Shown: positions 28,245 to 36,833 of the stretch, one piece after another | Layout: the number at the start of each line of letters is the position of its first letter | Position numbering within the stretch: position 1 is the stretch's first letter | Assembly: GCF_900107415.1 (NCBI RefSeq) | Contig: NZ_FNPX01000001.1 | Coordinates: forward strand, 496,001 to 560,000 | From: Jannaschia faecimaris | GTDB lineage: Bacteria; Pseudomonadota; Alphaproteobacteria; Rhodobacterales; Rhodobacteraceae | DNA length: 64,000 bases | Direction of reading: 5' to 3' | Made by a program: the position numbers and the translations under genes | Notes under the pieces: model-generated | What the model saw: the letters and a program-made list of their open reading frames with translations, nothing else | What the model was told of the DNA's origin: nothing | Databases searched by the model: none

Positions 28245-29551
28245 GCAATCTTGAAATCGGGCTGTGGTCGTTTCCCGGCCTCATGGTCCTGATATTCTTG
28301 CGTGTTCCGATCGGTCTGGCGATGTTCGTTACTGGACTCGTTGGCCTTTACTTTGTCACCGACGGCAACACTGTCGCGCTCTCCCGTCTCAAGAACGAGA
28401 CCTATTCGACCTTCTCCAGTTACTCGCTCTCGATCGTGCCGATGTTCCTGCTGATGGGCCATTTCGCGACCTTGGGGGGCATGAGCCAGGCCTTGTTTCG
28501 CGCCGCCGAAGGGTTCCTCGGGCACCGCAGGGGCGGCGTGGCGATGGCCGCGGTGGGGGCCTGTGCCGGCTTCGGTGCCATCTGCGGGTCGTCCCTTGCC
28601 ACGGCGGCCACCATGGGGCGCGTCGCCCTCCCGGAGTTGCGCCGATATGGCTATGACGGCGGTTTCTCGACCGCGACGCTGGCGGCGGGCGGCACGCTGG
28701 GCATCCTGATTCCGCCGTCGGTCATTCTTGTGATCTACGCCATTCTGACCGAACAGAACATTGCGAAGCTGTTTCTTGCCGCGTTCCTGCCGGGTGTGAT
28801 CGCGGCCATCGGCTACGTGATCGCCATCTCGATCTACGTACGTCTGAACCCCGGCTCCGCGGGGATGCGCGACCCGATCCCGATGGCCGAACGTTTCCGC
28901 CTGCTGGCGGCAGTCTGGCCAGTACTCATGGTCTTCATCGTGGTCGTGGGCGGCATCTACGGCGGCATCTTCACCCCCACCGAGGGCGCGGCGGTCGGAG
29001 CCTTGGGGACGGGGCTGATCGCCCTGATCAATGGCGGACTGACGGGGCGGACGTTGATGGAAAGCTTCCTGGTGACGGCCAAATCCTCGGCGATGATCTT
29101 TTTCATCGTGTTGGGTGCCGCGATTTATAACGGCTTTCTGGCCCTGACCCAGGTCCCGCAGGAGATGTCTACCTGGGTTGTGACCCAAGGCTTTGCCCCG
29201 ATCACGGTACTGATCGTGATCCTGATCTTTTACCTGTTGCTGGGTTGCGTGATGGACAGCCTTTCCATGATTCTGCTGACAATCCCGATTTTCTTTCCGG
29301 TTATCGTCGCGCTCGACTTCGGGATGACGACGGAACAGGTGGCCATTTGGTTCGGAATCCTGACCCTGATCGTGGTAGAGGTAGGGCTGATTACGCCGCC
29401 GGTGGGGATGAACCTGTTCGTCATCAACGCGATGGATCGCGCGACGCCCATGATCCAGACCTATCGGGCGGTACTCTATTTTGTGGGGTCTGACCTGGTG
29501 CGTGTGGCACTACTGGTGGCATTCCCCGCGATCACGTTGTTCCTGATTTGA
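28241..29551 (+). CDS. TRAP transporter large permease (DctM)
   Basis: A 436-aa large TRAP membrane subunit, ion-coupled, with about 12 helices. The family stretches GACAGFGAICGSSLATAATM and GGTLGILIPPSVILVIYAI are present. The start is a TTG overlapping the DctQ stop. It is followed by an intergenic repeat and a BKACE-family enzyme that may act on the imported acid. Confidence 0.92.
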   Translation: MSNLEIGLWSFPGLMVLIFLRVPIGLAMFVTGLVGLYFVTDGNTVALSRLKNETYSTFSSYSLSIVPMFLLMGHFATLGGMSQALFRAAEGFLGHRRGGVAMAAVGACAGFGAICGSSLATAATMGRVALPELRRYGYDGGFSTATLAAGGTLGILIPPSVILVIYAILTEQNIAKLFLAAFLPGVIAAIGYVIAISIYVRLNPGSAGMRDPIPMAERFRLLAAVWPVLMVFIVVVGGIYGGIFTPTEGAAVGALGTGLIALINGGLTGRTLMESFLVTAKSSAMIFFIVLGAAIYNGFLALTQVPQEMSTWVVTQGFAPITVLIVILIFYLLLGCVMDSLSMILLTIPIFFPVIVALDFGMTTEQVAIWFGILTLIVVEVGLITPPVGMNLFVINAMDRATPMIQTYRAVLYFVGSDLVRVALLVAFPAITLFLI

Positions 29552-29553
29552 TC

Positions 29554-29603
29554 GGGCCGGGGGCCAGCCCCCGGACCCCCGGGATATTTATGGCAAGAGG
29601 AAG
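29554..29603 (+). repeat. Rhodobacterales-type intergenic hairpin element
   Basis: The element has a GGGGGC-CA-GCCCCC hairpin (29559-29572), GGACCCCCGG, and then GATATTTATGGCAAGAGGAAG. I recall this type of sequence occurring in many copies between genes of Rhodobacterales. The purine-rich end (AGAGGAAG) also serves as the ribosome site of the next gene. The hairpin could terminate or stabilise the TRAP transcript. Confidence 0.7.
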
Positions 29604-29609
29604 ATGGAG

Positions 29610-30440
29610 ATGAACAAACCCTGTATTATCTGCGTGGCGATCACCGGATCGGTTCCGCGGACATCCGATAATCCCGCGGTTCCCGTGACCATCGAGCAGC
29701 AGGTTGAAAGCACCCATGCCGCATTCGAGGCCGGGGCCGCGATCTGCCATGCCCATGTGCGCAACGACGACGAAACGCCATCGTCCGACCCGGAGAAGTT
29801 TGCGCGACTGAAGGAGGGGCTGGAGAAGCATTGCCCCGGCATGATCGTGCAGTTCTCCACCGGGGGCCGGTCGGGGGCGGGGCGCGAGCGCGGTGGGATG
29901 CTGTCATTGCGGCCCGACATGGCGTCGCTGTCGGTCGGGTCGAACAATTTCCCGACCCGCGTCTATGAGAACCCGCCGAACCTTGTGGACTGGCTGGCCA
30001 GCGAGATGCTGACCCATGATGTGAAGCCCGAGATCGAATGTTTCGATCTGTCCCACATTCACCAGGCGGCGAAGATGCAGGGGGATGGGCGATTGGCCGC
30101 CCCGGCGTATGTGCAGTTCGTGATGGGTGTGAAGAACGCCATGCCGGTGGATCGCCCAACGTTCGATTTCTATGTCGAGACGGTGAAGCGCATCCTGCCC
30201 GACAGCGAATGGTGCGCTGCGGGCGTCGGTCCGGGGCAAGTCACGCTCAACGAATGGGCCATTGCTGCGGGAGGGCATGTGCGCACGGGGTTGGAGGACA
30301 ACATTCGCTGGGACCGAGAGACCCTCGCACCGTCGAATGCGGCGTTGGTGCAGCGAGCGGTGGACATCTGCGCGATGGCCGAAAGACCTGTTGCCACGGT
30401 AGATCAGGCGCGCGGCTTGTTGGGCCTGCGCCCGGCCTGA
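29610..30440 (+). CDS. BKACE-family beta-keto acid cleavage enzyme (3-keto-5-aminohexanoate cleavage protein family)
   Basis: A 276-aa zinc-dependent TIM-barrel enzyme of the DUF849/Kce family, which cleaves a beta-keto acid with acetyl-CoA to acetoacetate and a new CoA ester. Family landmarks are VAITGSVPRTSDNP, the zinc-ligand motif ICHAHVRND, and VRTGLEDNIRWDRE near the end. The substrate cannot be told from the sequence. The ATG at 29610 is better placed behind AGAGGAAG than the ATG at 29604. The TRAP genes just upstream suggest uptake and catabolism of one compound. Confidence 0.88.
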   Translation: MNKPCIICVAITGSVPRTSDNPAVPVTIEQQVESTHAAFEAGAAICHAHVRNDDETPSSDPEKFARLKEGLEKHCPGMIVQFSTGGRSGAGRERGGMLSLRPDMASLSVGSNNFPTRVYENPPNLVDWLASEMLTHDVKPEIECFDLSHIHQAAKMQGDGRLAAPAYVQFVMGVKNAMPVDRPTFDFYVETVKRILPDSEWCAAGVGPGQVTLNEWAIAAGGHVRTGLEDNIRWDRETLAPSNAALVQRAVDICAMAERPVATVDQARGLLGLRPA

Positions 30441-30446
30441 GGTGAT

Positions 30447-30468
30447 GGTGCGGCCCCTAGGCCGCACC
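30447..30468. terminator. bidirectional terminator between BKACE and tctA
   Basis: A perfect 9-bp stem GGTGCGGCC-CCTA-GGCCGCACC sits in the 34-base gap between two convergent genes. It can act for both strands; no long T-run is present. Confidence 0.7.
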
Positions 30469-30474
30469 TCGATC

Positions 30475-31983
30475 TCAATCGCCTTCGGGCATTTCGCCGG
30501 CGCGTTGGCGGCGCGACCGCCAGGCGGGCAGCACCACCAGAAGGACGGCGAAGCCCAGTAGACCCATGGTCATCGGGCGCTCCAGGATGAAGCCGATGCC
30601 GCCTTCCAATTGCATTGAGCGGCTGAAGTTGTCTTCCAGCATCTGACCCAGAATAAACCCGATCAGCAGGGGGGCCAGCGGGTAGTTGGCAAACCGCAAT
30701 ATGGTCGCGCAGACGCCGAAGCCCACCAGCATCAGCAGTTCAGTCGAATTATTCTGGCCGATGTAGGCCCCCATCAGGGTGAAGAACAGAATGAACGGAA
30801 TCAGGAACGTTCGCGGCACTGTCAGCACCTTGGCGATATAGGGGATCAGCGGCAGGTTCAGAATCAGCAGAACTACGTTGCCAATGTACATGGAGATAAT
30901 GACCGACCAGAAGATCTGCGGTTCGTCCACCAACAGGCGCGGCCCCGGCGTCACATTGAGCGCGATCAGCGCACCCAGCAGAATCGCAGTGGTGCCCGAA
31001 CCCGGTATCCCCAGCGTCAGCAGCGGGACGAATGACCCCGTCGCGGCCGCATTGTTGGCCGATTCCGGCGCGGCGAGGCCCTTGAGAGAGCCTTTGCCGA
31101 ACTCGTCCTGTTCACGCTTTGGGGCGATATTGCGCTCCACCGCATAGCCCAGGAAGGATGCGATGGTGGCACCCGCGCCGGGCAACACGCCGATCAGGAA
31201 CCCCTGAATCGACTGGCGCCCGATGACCGGCGCGATGCTGCGGGCTTCGGCCCGTGTAATGCGCAGGTCCTTGATCTCGCCGCCGCCGTCGTTGTCCGAG
31301 CGGCGCGGGTCCAGAACCAGGTACATCGCTTCGGGCAGGGCAAACATCGCCATCGCCAGGGTGATGAACCCGATCCCCGATTGCAGGTCCATGATGCCCA
31401 TGGTGAAGCGCGGCGCATTGAACAGCGCGCCTTCACCGATCGTCGACAGGATCAGGCCCAGCAGCGTCATCAGAAGAGCCTTTCCGACGTTGCCCGATCC
31501 GGCGAAGGCCGCAATGGCCGACAGGCCCACCACCATCAGCGCGAAATATTCCGCCGAATGGAACAGCAACGCGACCGAGGCGAGGCCGGGCGCAAAGATC
31601 ATCAGAAGCACGGCCCCGATCGTACCGCCGCAGAAGGACGCGATGGCGGCCACGGTCAGGGCCTTGCCCGCCTTGCCCTGTCGCGTCAGCGGATAGCCGT
31701 CGAAGCTCGTAGCGACTGTCGATGCGACCCCCGGCGCATTGATGAGGATGGAGGAGGTGGAGCCGCCGAAGATGGCACCGTAGTAAACCCCCGCCAGCAG
31801 GATCAGCGCCGCCGACGGATCGCCGATCGAGATGGCGACGGGGATCATGATCGCGATGATCGACATCGGGCCCAGACCCGGCAGCATGCCGATGAACGTG
31901 CCGATCAGGCAGCCGCCGATCACCATCAACAGGTTGCCCGGGGAGATGGCCGTGTTGAGACCCATCAAGATACCTTCAAGCAT
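30475..31983 (-). CDS. tctA: tripartite tricarboxylate transporter large permease
   Basis: A 502-aa TctA-family permease with about 11-12 helices. The two family signatures are clear: GTFIGMLPGLGPMSIIAIM near the N-terminus and GVLPGAGATIASFLGYA in the middle, plus NNAAATGSFVPLLTLGIPGS. It forms a carboxylate:cation symporter with TctB and the periplasmic TctC. It starts 3 bases after the tctB stop. Confidence 0.94.
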   Translation of the reverse strand: MLEGILMGLNTAISPGNLLMVIGGCLIGTFIGMLPGLGPMSIIAIMIPVAISIGDPSAALILLAGVYYGAIFGGSTSSILINAPGVASTVATSFDGYPLTRQGKAGKALTVAAIASFCGGTIGAVLLMIFAPGLASVALLFHSAEYFALMVVGLSAIAAFAGSGNVGKALLMTLLGLILSTIGEGALFNAPRFTMGIMDLQSGIGFITLAMAMFALPEAMYLVLDPRRSDNDGGGEIKDLRITRAEARSIAPVIGRQSIQGFLIGVLPGAGATIASFLGYAVERNIAPKREQDEFGKGSLKGLAAPESANNAAATGSFVPLLTLGIPGSGTTAILLGALIALNVTPGPRLLVDEPQIFWSVIISMYIGNVVLLILNLPLIPYIAKVLTVPRTFLIPFILFFTLMGAYIGQNNSTELLMLVGFGVCATILRFANYPLAPLLIGFILGQMLEDNFSRSMQLEGGIGFILERPMTMGLLGFAVLLVVLPAWRSRRQRAGEMPEGD

Positions 31984-31986
31984 GGC

Positions 31987-32475
31987 TCAGACTCCCATGA
32001 AGAACGGCAGCGGGCGCAGGAAGATGCCAAGCACCTCTTGCACCAGGTACCAGATGCCGCCGGTGGCGATGAATGCGACCGGCAGCATCAGGTGCCAGCG
32101 CCGCTCGCCCAGCAGGAACGATCCGACCACGAGGAAGACGATGGTCGACACGAGGAAACCCGCCATTCGCAATGTCAGCGCATAGCCCACCATCAATGCC
32201 AGGAACGTGACGGCTTGCCCGATCTTGTAGTCGCCCAGGCGACGGTAATCGACATCGCCTTCGCCCGGATCATAATCGGTCTTCTCAAGCTTCAGGACGA
32301 TGGACAGCGCAACAAGGATCGTCAGGACCGACAGAACCTTGGGGAAGGTCGATGGCCAAACGGGGTTGCGTTGCATGAAGGGCGGCAGCGACGCGTCCAT
32401 CGTGAAGAACGCGGCGTATCCGTAAACGAGCGCGACGAGCAGAACGGTCAGCGCGATCCAGCGATCAAGCGCCAT
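31987..32475 (-). CDS. tctB: tripartite tricarboxylate transporter small permease
   Basis: A 162-aa TctB-family membrane protein with four helices (WIALTVLLVALVYGYAAFF; VLSVLTILVALSIVL; VTFLALMVGYALTLRMAGFL; a last one). The low-identity family is recognised from size, topology and position between tctC and tctA. The start at 32475 lies behind CGGAGG. Confidence 0.88.
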   Translation of the reverse strand: MALDRWIALTVLLVALVYGYAAFFTMDASLPPFMQRNPVWPSTFPKVLSVLTILVALSIVLKLEKTDYDPGEGDVDYRRLGDYKIGQAVTFLALMVGYALTLRMAGFLVSTIVFLVVGSFLLGERRWHLMLPVAFIATGGIWYLVQEVLGIFLRPLPFFMGV

Positions 32476-32504
32476 TGGGTATCCTCCGGTCGGGGTATGC
32501 AAAG

Positions 32505-32552
32505 CCCGCCCGCATCCGAAGATGCGAACGGGTCGGCAGGGCGAACCTGCCG
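32505..32552 (-). terminator. two tandem hairpins between tctC and tctB
   Basis: The first is an interrupted stem (CCCG-CC-CGCATC, loop CGAA, GATGCG-AA-CGGG; 32505-32532). The second is CGGCAGG-GCGAA-CCTGCCG (32534-32552). They lie just after the tctC stop and likely protect the tctC mRNA or reduce read-through, so the binding protein exceeds the permease. Confidence 0.65.
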
Positions 32553-32560
32553 TCGAGGCC

Positions 32561-33556
32561 TCAGAGGAAGCCCAGTTCCTTCATCAGGTCGCCGATAACC
32601 TTTTCCTGATTCTCCAGGAAGGCTTTGAAGTCATCGCCCGAGTTGTGGATGTTGACCCAACCGTTGGCGGCACGCACGGCTTCCCACTCTGGGGTGTCGT
32701 ACATCTTTTCCAGCACGGTCTGGTAGGCCGTCAGCTGCTCTTCGGGCAGGCCGGGGGCGGCGAAGAAGCCGCGCCAGTTGACGAACTCGGCGTCTATGTC
32801 CTGCTCCATCATGGTTGGCGCGTCGGCATATGCGGGCACGCGCTCCTCGGATGTGACGCCGATGATCCGGACTTCGCCGGCTTCGGCCAGGGCAACCGCT
32901 TCGGAGAACCCGGTCGAAAGCGCCTTGATCTCGCCCGACAGAAGGCCCGCCATAGCCGTACCGCCCGCGTCGTAGGGGATGTAGTTGACAGCCAACGGGT
33001 CTTCGCCGGCGGCTTTCATCACCATGGCAACGACCACATGATCCATACCGCCCGGAACGGAGCCGCCCCCGATCGCGGTGCCGGAAGGGTCTGCCTGGAA
33101 CGCCGCAACAAGGTCGGCCATGCTCTCGATGCCGCTATCTGCGGGAACGACCATGGCAGCATAATCGCCGATGGTGCCCGCAACCAGTGTCAGATCGCTG
33201 AAGTTGTAGGGGAAGACGCCGGTGAGCGACCGGATCACGATCGGGGTCGAGTTGACCATCAGCGTGCCCTGCTGGCTGTCGGCGTTCTCGATCATGTAGC
33301 CGATCGCCACACCGCCGCCGCCCCCGGACATGTTCTCGTAGGATGCGCTGCCGATCAGGCCGCTCTCGACCAAAGCCTGGCCGGTCCCGCGTGCCGTACC
33401 GTCCCATCCGCCGCCGGCACCGCCGGGGATCAGGAAGTGGATGCTGTCGACAACCTGGTGCCCATCCGCCTGGGCCACGGTCGTAAAGGCCGTACCCAGC
33501 GACAGGGTTGCCGTCAGGCCGGCCATCAGGACGCGGCGCGTCATGCTGAATTTCAT
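32561..33556 (-). CDS. tctC: tripartite tricarboxylate transporter substrate-binding protein
   Basis: A 331-aa periplasmic binding protein of the TctC/Bug family with a signal peptide (MTRRVLMAGLTATLSLGTAF, cleavage near AQADG). The family pattern includes the GGAGGGWD ligand-loop region, GTAIGGGSVPGGMDHVVVAM and NYIPYDAGGTAMAGLLSGEI. Ligand unknown. The ATG follows GGGAGGAAC. A perfect inverted repeat lies just upstream. Confidence 0.92.
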   Translation of the reverse strand: MKFSMTRRVLMAGLTATLSLGTAFTTVAQADGHQVVDSIHFLIPGGAGGGWDGTARGTGQALVESGLIGSASYENMSGGGGGVAIGYMIENADSQQGTLMVNSTPIVIRSLTGVFPYNFSDLTLVAGTIGDYAAMVVPADSGIESMADLVAAFQADPSGTAIGGGSVPGGMDHVVVAMVMKAAGEDPLAVNYIPYDAGGTAMAGLLSGEIKALSTGFSEAVALAEAGEVRIIGVTSEERVPAYADAPTMMEQDIDAEFVNWRGFFAAPGLPEEQLTAYQTVLEKMYDTPEWEAVRAANGWVNIHNSGDDFKAFLENQEKVIGDLMKELGFL

Positions 33557-33579
33557 TTTATGTTCCTCCCTTTTGACAA

Positions 33580-33597
33580 GATCGAGGCTTCTCGATC
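33580..33597 (-). promoter_or_regulatory. inverted repeat upstream of tctC
   Basis: GATCGAG-GCTT-CTCGATC is a perfect 7-bp inverted repeat with a 4-base spacer, 23 bases before the tctC start. It may be a regulator-binding site or a 5' leader hairpin. No regulator gene lies nearby. Confidence 0.5.
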
Positions 33598-34016
33598 ATG
33601 CCAGTCCATCGTGCCAATCTGACACCGGCCTGTCATCCTTCTTATTCACGTTTTGGTCCTACAAGTGGATTTGGTGGTTCATTTCTTCGGGATCGTGGCC
33701 GAAGAGAACTGCGATGCGTCAGGTCACTGGGGCAATTGTTTCTGAGCGCAGGGCCGATGTGAGTGGAAACGCGCGGGGCACATGGGAACCGAATTTTGAT
33801 GCCCAGAACCGCGGTGGAAGGTCTGGTGCAATCATTTCGCGATTGATCGACCTCTTGAATGGTGAGGGGATGCTAGGCCGAGATATTTCCAAATTCTCGT
33901 GCGCCAATGCCGCGGGATGTCCCTCTAAGGTATTATTTTTTCGACGTATCCTCTTCAACTGGCGCTTTCCGATGCCTATTGTTCCAAGCGGAACGGCAGG
34001 TCAAACGGTAGGATAA
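33598..34016. other. AT-richer spacer at the left edge of the polysaccharide locus
   Basis: No gene can be supported. A plus-strand frame is open to 34016 with a possible ATG at 33714, but the product resembles nothing known and the base composition is lower in GC than the flanks. It probably marks the boundary between the transporter genes and the polysaccharide locus. Confidence 0.35.
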
Positions 34017-34265
34017 AAACATGGCGAGTTTGACAGCGATGCGGGTCTCGACGCTCCGAGCGATGCCCGGGGCACCGCAATACGCCTGCGTGCCAACCTT
34101 GTCGCGCTTCCGGTCGCAAATGCCGGGATTGAAGCGCGCGTGATCGAGGCGGCAACCCGGTCAGAGAAATCCGAAAGTATTGACCCTGAAAGGCCTGACA
34201 GAGCCTTTTTAGGGGCCACGCTGCGCCGGTTTGGCACAGGACTGACGTCGGAAGGCCCCAAATGA
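34017..34265 (+). pseudogene. possible gene remnant, no start codon
   Basis: An open stretch of about 82 codons has coding-like composition (for example AIRLRANLVALPVANAGIEA, then RPDRAFLGATLRRFGTGL) and ends with TGA at 34263. It has no ATG and opens directly after a stop. It reads like the 3' end of a lost gene, family not recognised. It could also be chance in GC-rich DNA. Confidence 0.3.
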
Positions 34266-34451
34266 AAGGTAGGCTTCATCGCGCCAAGGAGGCCGTTCTC
34301 ATGGATCTTTCCACCGACGCATCACGCGCGAAGTCATGATGGCTTCGACAGCGGTGCCGACAGCTTTCCTCAGCGTAACGTCCGGCTTCCGGAACGCACG
34401 ATGCTGATTCATCGCCTGCACCGGATTTTCCAGGTCTTTGCCGAGGCGAGC

Positions 34452-36833
34452 ATGGCCATCGATGGGCGGGGTGCACGGTTGCACGATGCCGCCGGGCGAC
34501 AGATCGGTGCGACTACGGCTGTCGAGGTTCGGTCGAACCGATTGATCGTACGTGGGACGGCACCGGCGGGTGGAATCGTCCTGCGGTTAGGGGCGGTGGC
34601 GCACCCCGGCACGATTGATCCCGCGACAGGAGCGTTCCGCTTCGATCTGCCGTTCGAGACGGGCGCGATGGAGATCGTGCCCGAAGGACATCCGGCGCAA
34701 CCGCTGTCCGGATTCACATCGGCACAGCTTGCCCGTGCGCGGTGGCGACTGGCGGGGCGGTTCGGGCTGACGCTGCTCACACTGCTGCCTCAGATCCTGC
34801 GTTGGAAGGCGCGTGGCGACATGGAGGCCCGCGAGAGCGTGAAAGAGACATTGAAGCTGGTCATTCGCCCGACGGCCGGATTGATCGACAAAAGTGTCCT
34901 CACGCCACCTTCGACCCCTCCGGTGCCCGGCCGCGCCATGTTGTTGATGCCCGTGCACAATGCGTTCGACTTGGTTGTCGAGGCACTCGACCGCGTCGTC
35001 CGTCACAGCGGGACGGACTGGCACCTGATCGTGATCGAGGATGCCTCCACCGATCCGCGCCTGCGCCCGTGGCTGTGCGCCTGGGCGGCGGAGCAGGGGG
35101 CACGGGTCACGTTGCTGCTGCAGGATATCAACCTTGGGTTCATCGGCGCGGTGAATCTTGGGTTCGAGGTGGCGCGACGGAACCCGGACCTTCCGGTCGT
35201 GCTGATCAATTCCGACGCGATGGTGCCCAAAGACTGGCTGCCGCGCCTGTTGGCACCGCTGGCCGACCCATCTGTCGCCTCGGTCACGCCCATGTCTAAC
35301 GACGCCGAGCTCTTGACGGTGCCGGTGATCGTCAAGCCGCACAGCCTCGCACCGGGGCAGGGGGATGCGTTGGACGCCGCGGCGCGCAACTTGGCCGCCG
35401 GTACGATCCACCCCGACCTGCCGACGGGCGTGGGGTTCTGCATGGCGCTGTCACCACGGTTCCTACGTGAAATCCCCACGTTCGACACTGATTTCGGGCG
35501 TGGCTACGGCGAGGAGGTGGACTGGTGCCGCAAGGCGCTGCTGTGCGGTGGGCGGCATGTTTGCGCACAGAACCTGTTCGTGGAACATCGCGGTGGGGCG
35601 TCCTTCGGGTTTGCGACCAAGCAGCGGCTGCTGGAGGAAAACGGTGCCCGGATCGCACGTCGCTATCCGCGGTTCGCGGGCGAGGTGGAGAACTTCCTGC
35701 GCGGCGACCCCCTGACAACGCCGCGCCTGGCGTTGGCGCTGTCCTTGGCGGGGCTGGGGGGCGAGGTGCCTGTCTATCTCGCCCATGCCCTGGGCGGCGG
35801 GGCCGAGGATTGGCTGCGGGACCGGATCAAGGACCGCGCGGATCGGGGGCGGTCATCGGTCGTGGTGCGTGTGGGGCAACGGCATCGCTGGCGGTTGGAG
35901 GTGCATGGACCGGAGGGCATGACCGCGGGGGTTTGTAACGACGTTTCTGTTGTAGAGAGCCTTATTCAGAGACTTCCGAACCGCCGCATCATCTATTCCT
36001 GCGGAGTGAGCCACCCCGAAGCGGCGGAGTTGCCTGAAGTCCTGTTGCGGCTGGCCGATGGGGGGCATCCGGTCGAGGTTCTGTTTCACGACTTCTTCGC
36101 CATCAGCCCGTCCTATACCCTGCTGGATGCCGATTCGGTGTTTCGCGGTGTTCCCCTTGGCGGGGTGACCGACGACCCGGCGCATCGTCACCTCGCTCCG
36201 GACAGCACCGTTACCGACCTCGCCGAATGGCAGGCCCGATGGGGGCGTCTGGTCGCGCGGGCCGAGAGGGTTGTGACCTTCTCGAACGACAGCGGCGCGC
36301 ATGTCCTGCGGGCCTATCCGCAGGCGCGGGGCAGGATGGTGGTCGCGCCCCATTCCCCGGTCGGTGCGGTTCCCGTGGTCACGCCCCCCGGTGGCACAGA
36401 TCCTGTGATCGGTGTGCTGGGTAACATTGGGCCGCACAAGGGTGCCGCCGTTCTGCAGCGTCTGTCGCGCGACCTGGCCCGGCAGGGGGGGGGGCGGCTG
36501 ATTGTCCTGGGGCATCTGGCATCGGATTTTTCGCTGGCCAAGCCCAGCCAGGTCCACGGAACCTATCGGTTGGAGGATCTGCCTGGGTTGGTCGCGCGCT
36601 ATGGCATCCGGGGCTGGTTCATGCCCTCGGTCTGGCCCGAGACGTTCTCGTTCACCACGCACGAGGTGCTTGCGACAGGCATGCCGATCGCCGCCTTCGA
36701 CCTAGGAGCACAGGGCGAGGCGGTGCGACGCGCGGTGGCAGCGGGGGCAACGGGCGGCGTACTGCCCATGACGCTGGCGCAGGGCGAAGGCGACCTTGCC
36801 GTGGCGCTCAGGGCTATGCTTCGACTGGCCTGA
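34452..36833 (+). CDS. two-domain glycosyltransferase (GT2 + GT4-like)
   Basis: A 793-aa enzyme for surface-polysaccharide assembly. Residues about 1-150 form a beta-rich N-terminal region and a linker. A GT2-type domain runs from about 155 to 420, with LLMPVHNAFDLV, VVLINSDAMVP (DxD-like N-S-D) and the EEVDWC acid (near 350). A GT4-like C-terminal domain follows, with GVLGNIGPHKG (near 653) and SVWPETFSFTTHEVLATGMP (near 725, EX7E-like). Two transferase domains in one chain suggest that it adds two successive sugars. The ATG at 34452 has a GAGG in front; an ATG at 34401 is in frame. Confidence 0.82.
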   Translation: MAIDGRGARLHDAAGRQIGATTAVEVRSNRLIVRGTAPAGGIVLRLGAVAHPGTIDPATGAFRFDLPFETGAMEIVPEGHPAQPLSGFTSAQLARARWRLAGRFGLTLLTLLPQILRWKARGDMEARESVKETLKLVIRPTAGLIDKSVLTPPSTPPVPGRAMLLMPVHNAFDLVVEALDRVVRHSGTDWHLIVIEDASTDPRLRPWLCAWAAEQGARVTLLLQDINLGFIGAVNLGFEVARRNPDLPVVLINSDAMVPKDWLPRLLAPLADPSVASVTPMSNDAELLTVPVIVKPHSLAPGQGDALDAAARNLAAGTIHPDLPTGVGFCMALSPRFLREIPTFDTDFGRGYGEEVDWCRKALLCGGRHVCAQNLFVEHRGGASFGFATKQRLLEENGARIARRYPRFAGEVENFLRGDPLTTPRLALALSLAGLGGEVPVYLAHALGGGAEDWLRDRIKDRADRGRSSVVVRVGQRHRWRLEVHGPEGMTAGVCNDVSVVESLIQRLPNRRIIYSCGVSHPEAAELPEVLLRLADGGHPVEVLFHDFFAISPSYTLLDADSVFRGVPLGGVTDDPAHRHLAPDSTVTDLAEWQARWGRLVARAERVVTFSNDSGAHVLRAYPQARGRMVVAPHSPVGAVPVVTPPGGTDPVIGVLGNIGPHKGAAVLQRLSRDLARQGGGRLIVLGHLASDFSLAKPSQVHGTYRLEDLPGLVARYGIRGWFMPSVWPETFSFTTHEVLATGMPIAAFDLGAQGEAVRRAVAAGATGGVLPMTLAQGEGDLAVALRAMLRLA

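Noticed and set aside
31381-32598. A 405-codon plus-strand frame across tctA and tctB.
   Set aside because: It lies opposite two well-supported genes, and its product is rich in Arg, Gln, Asp and His as is typical of antisense frames.
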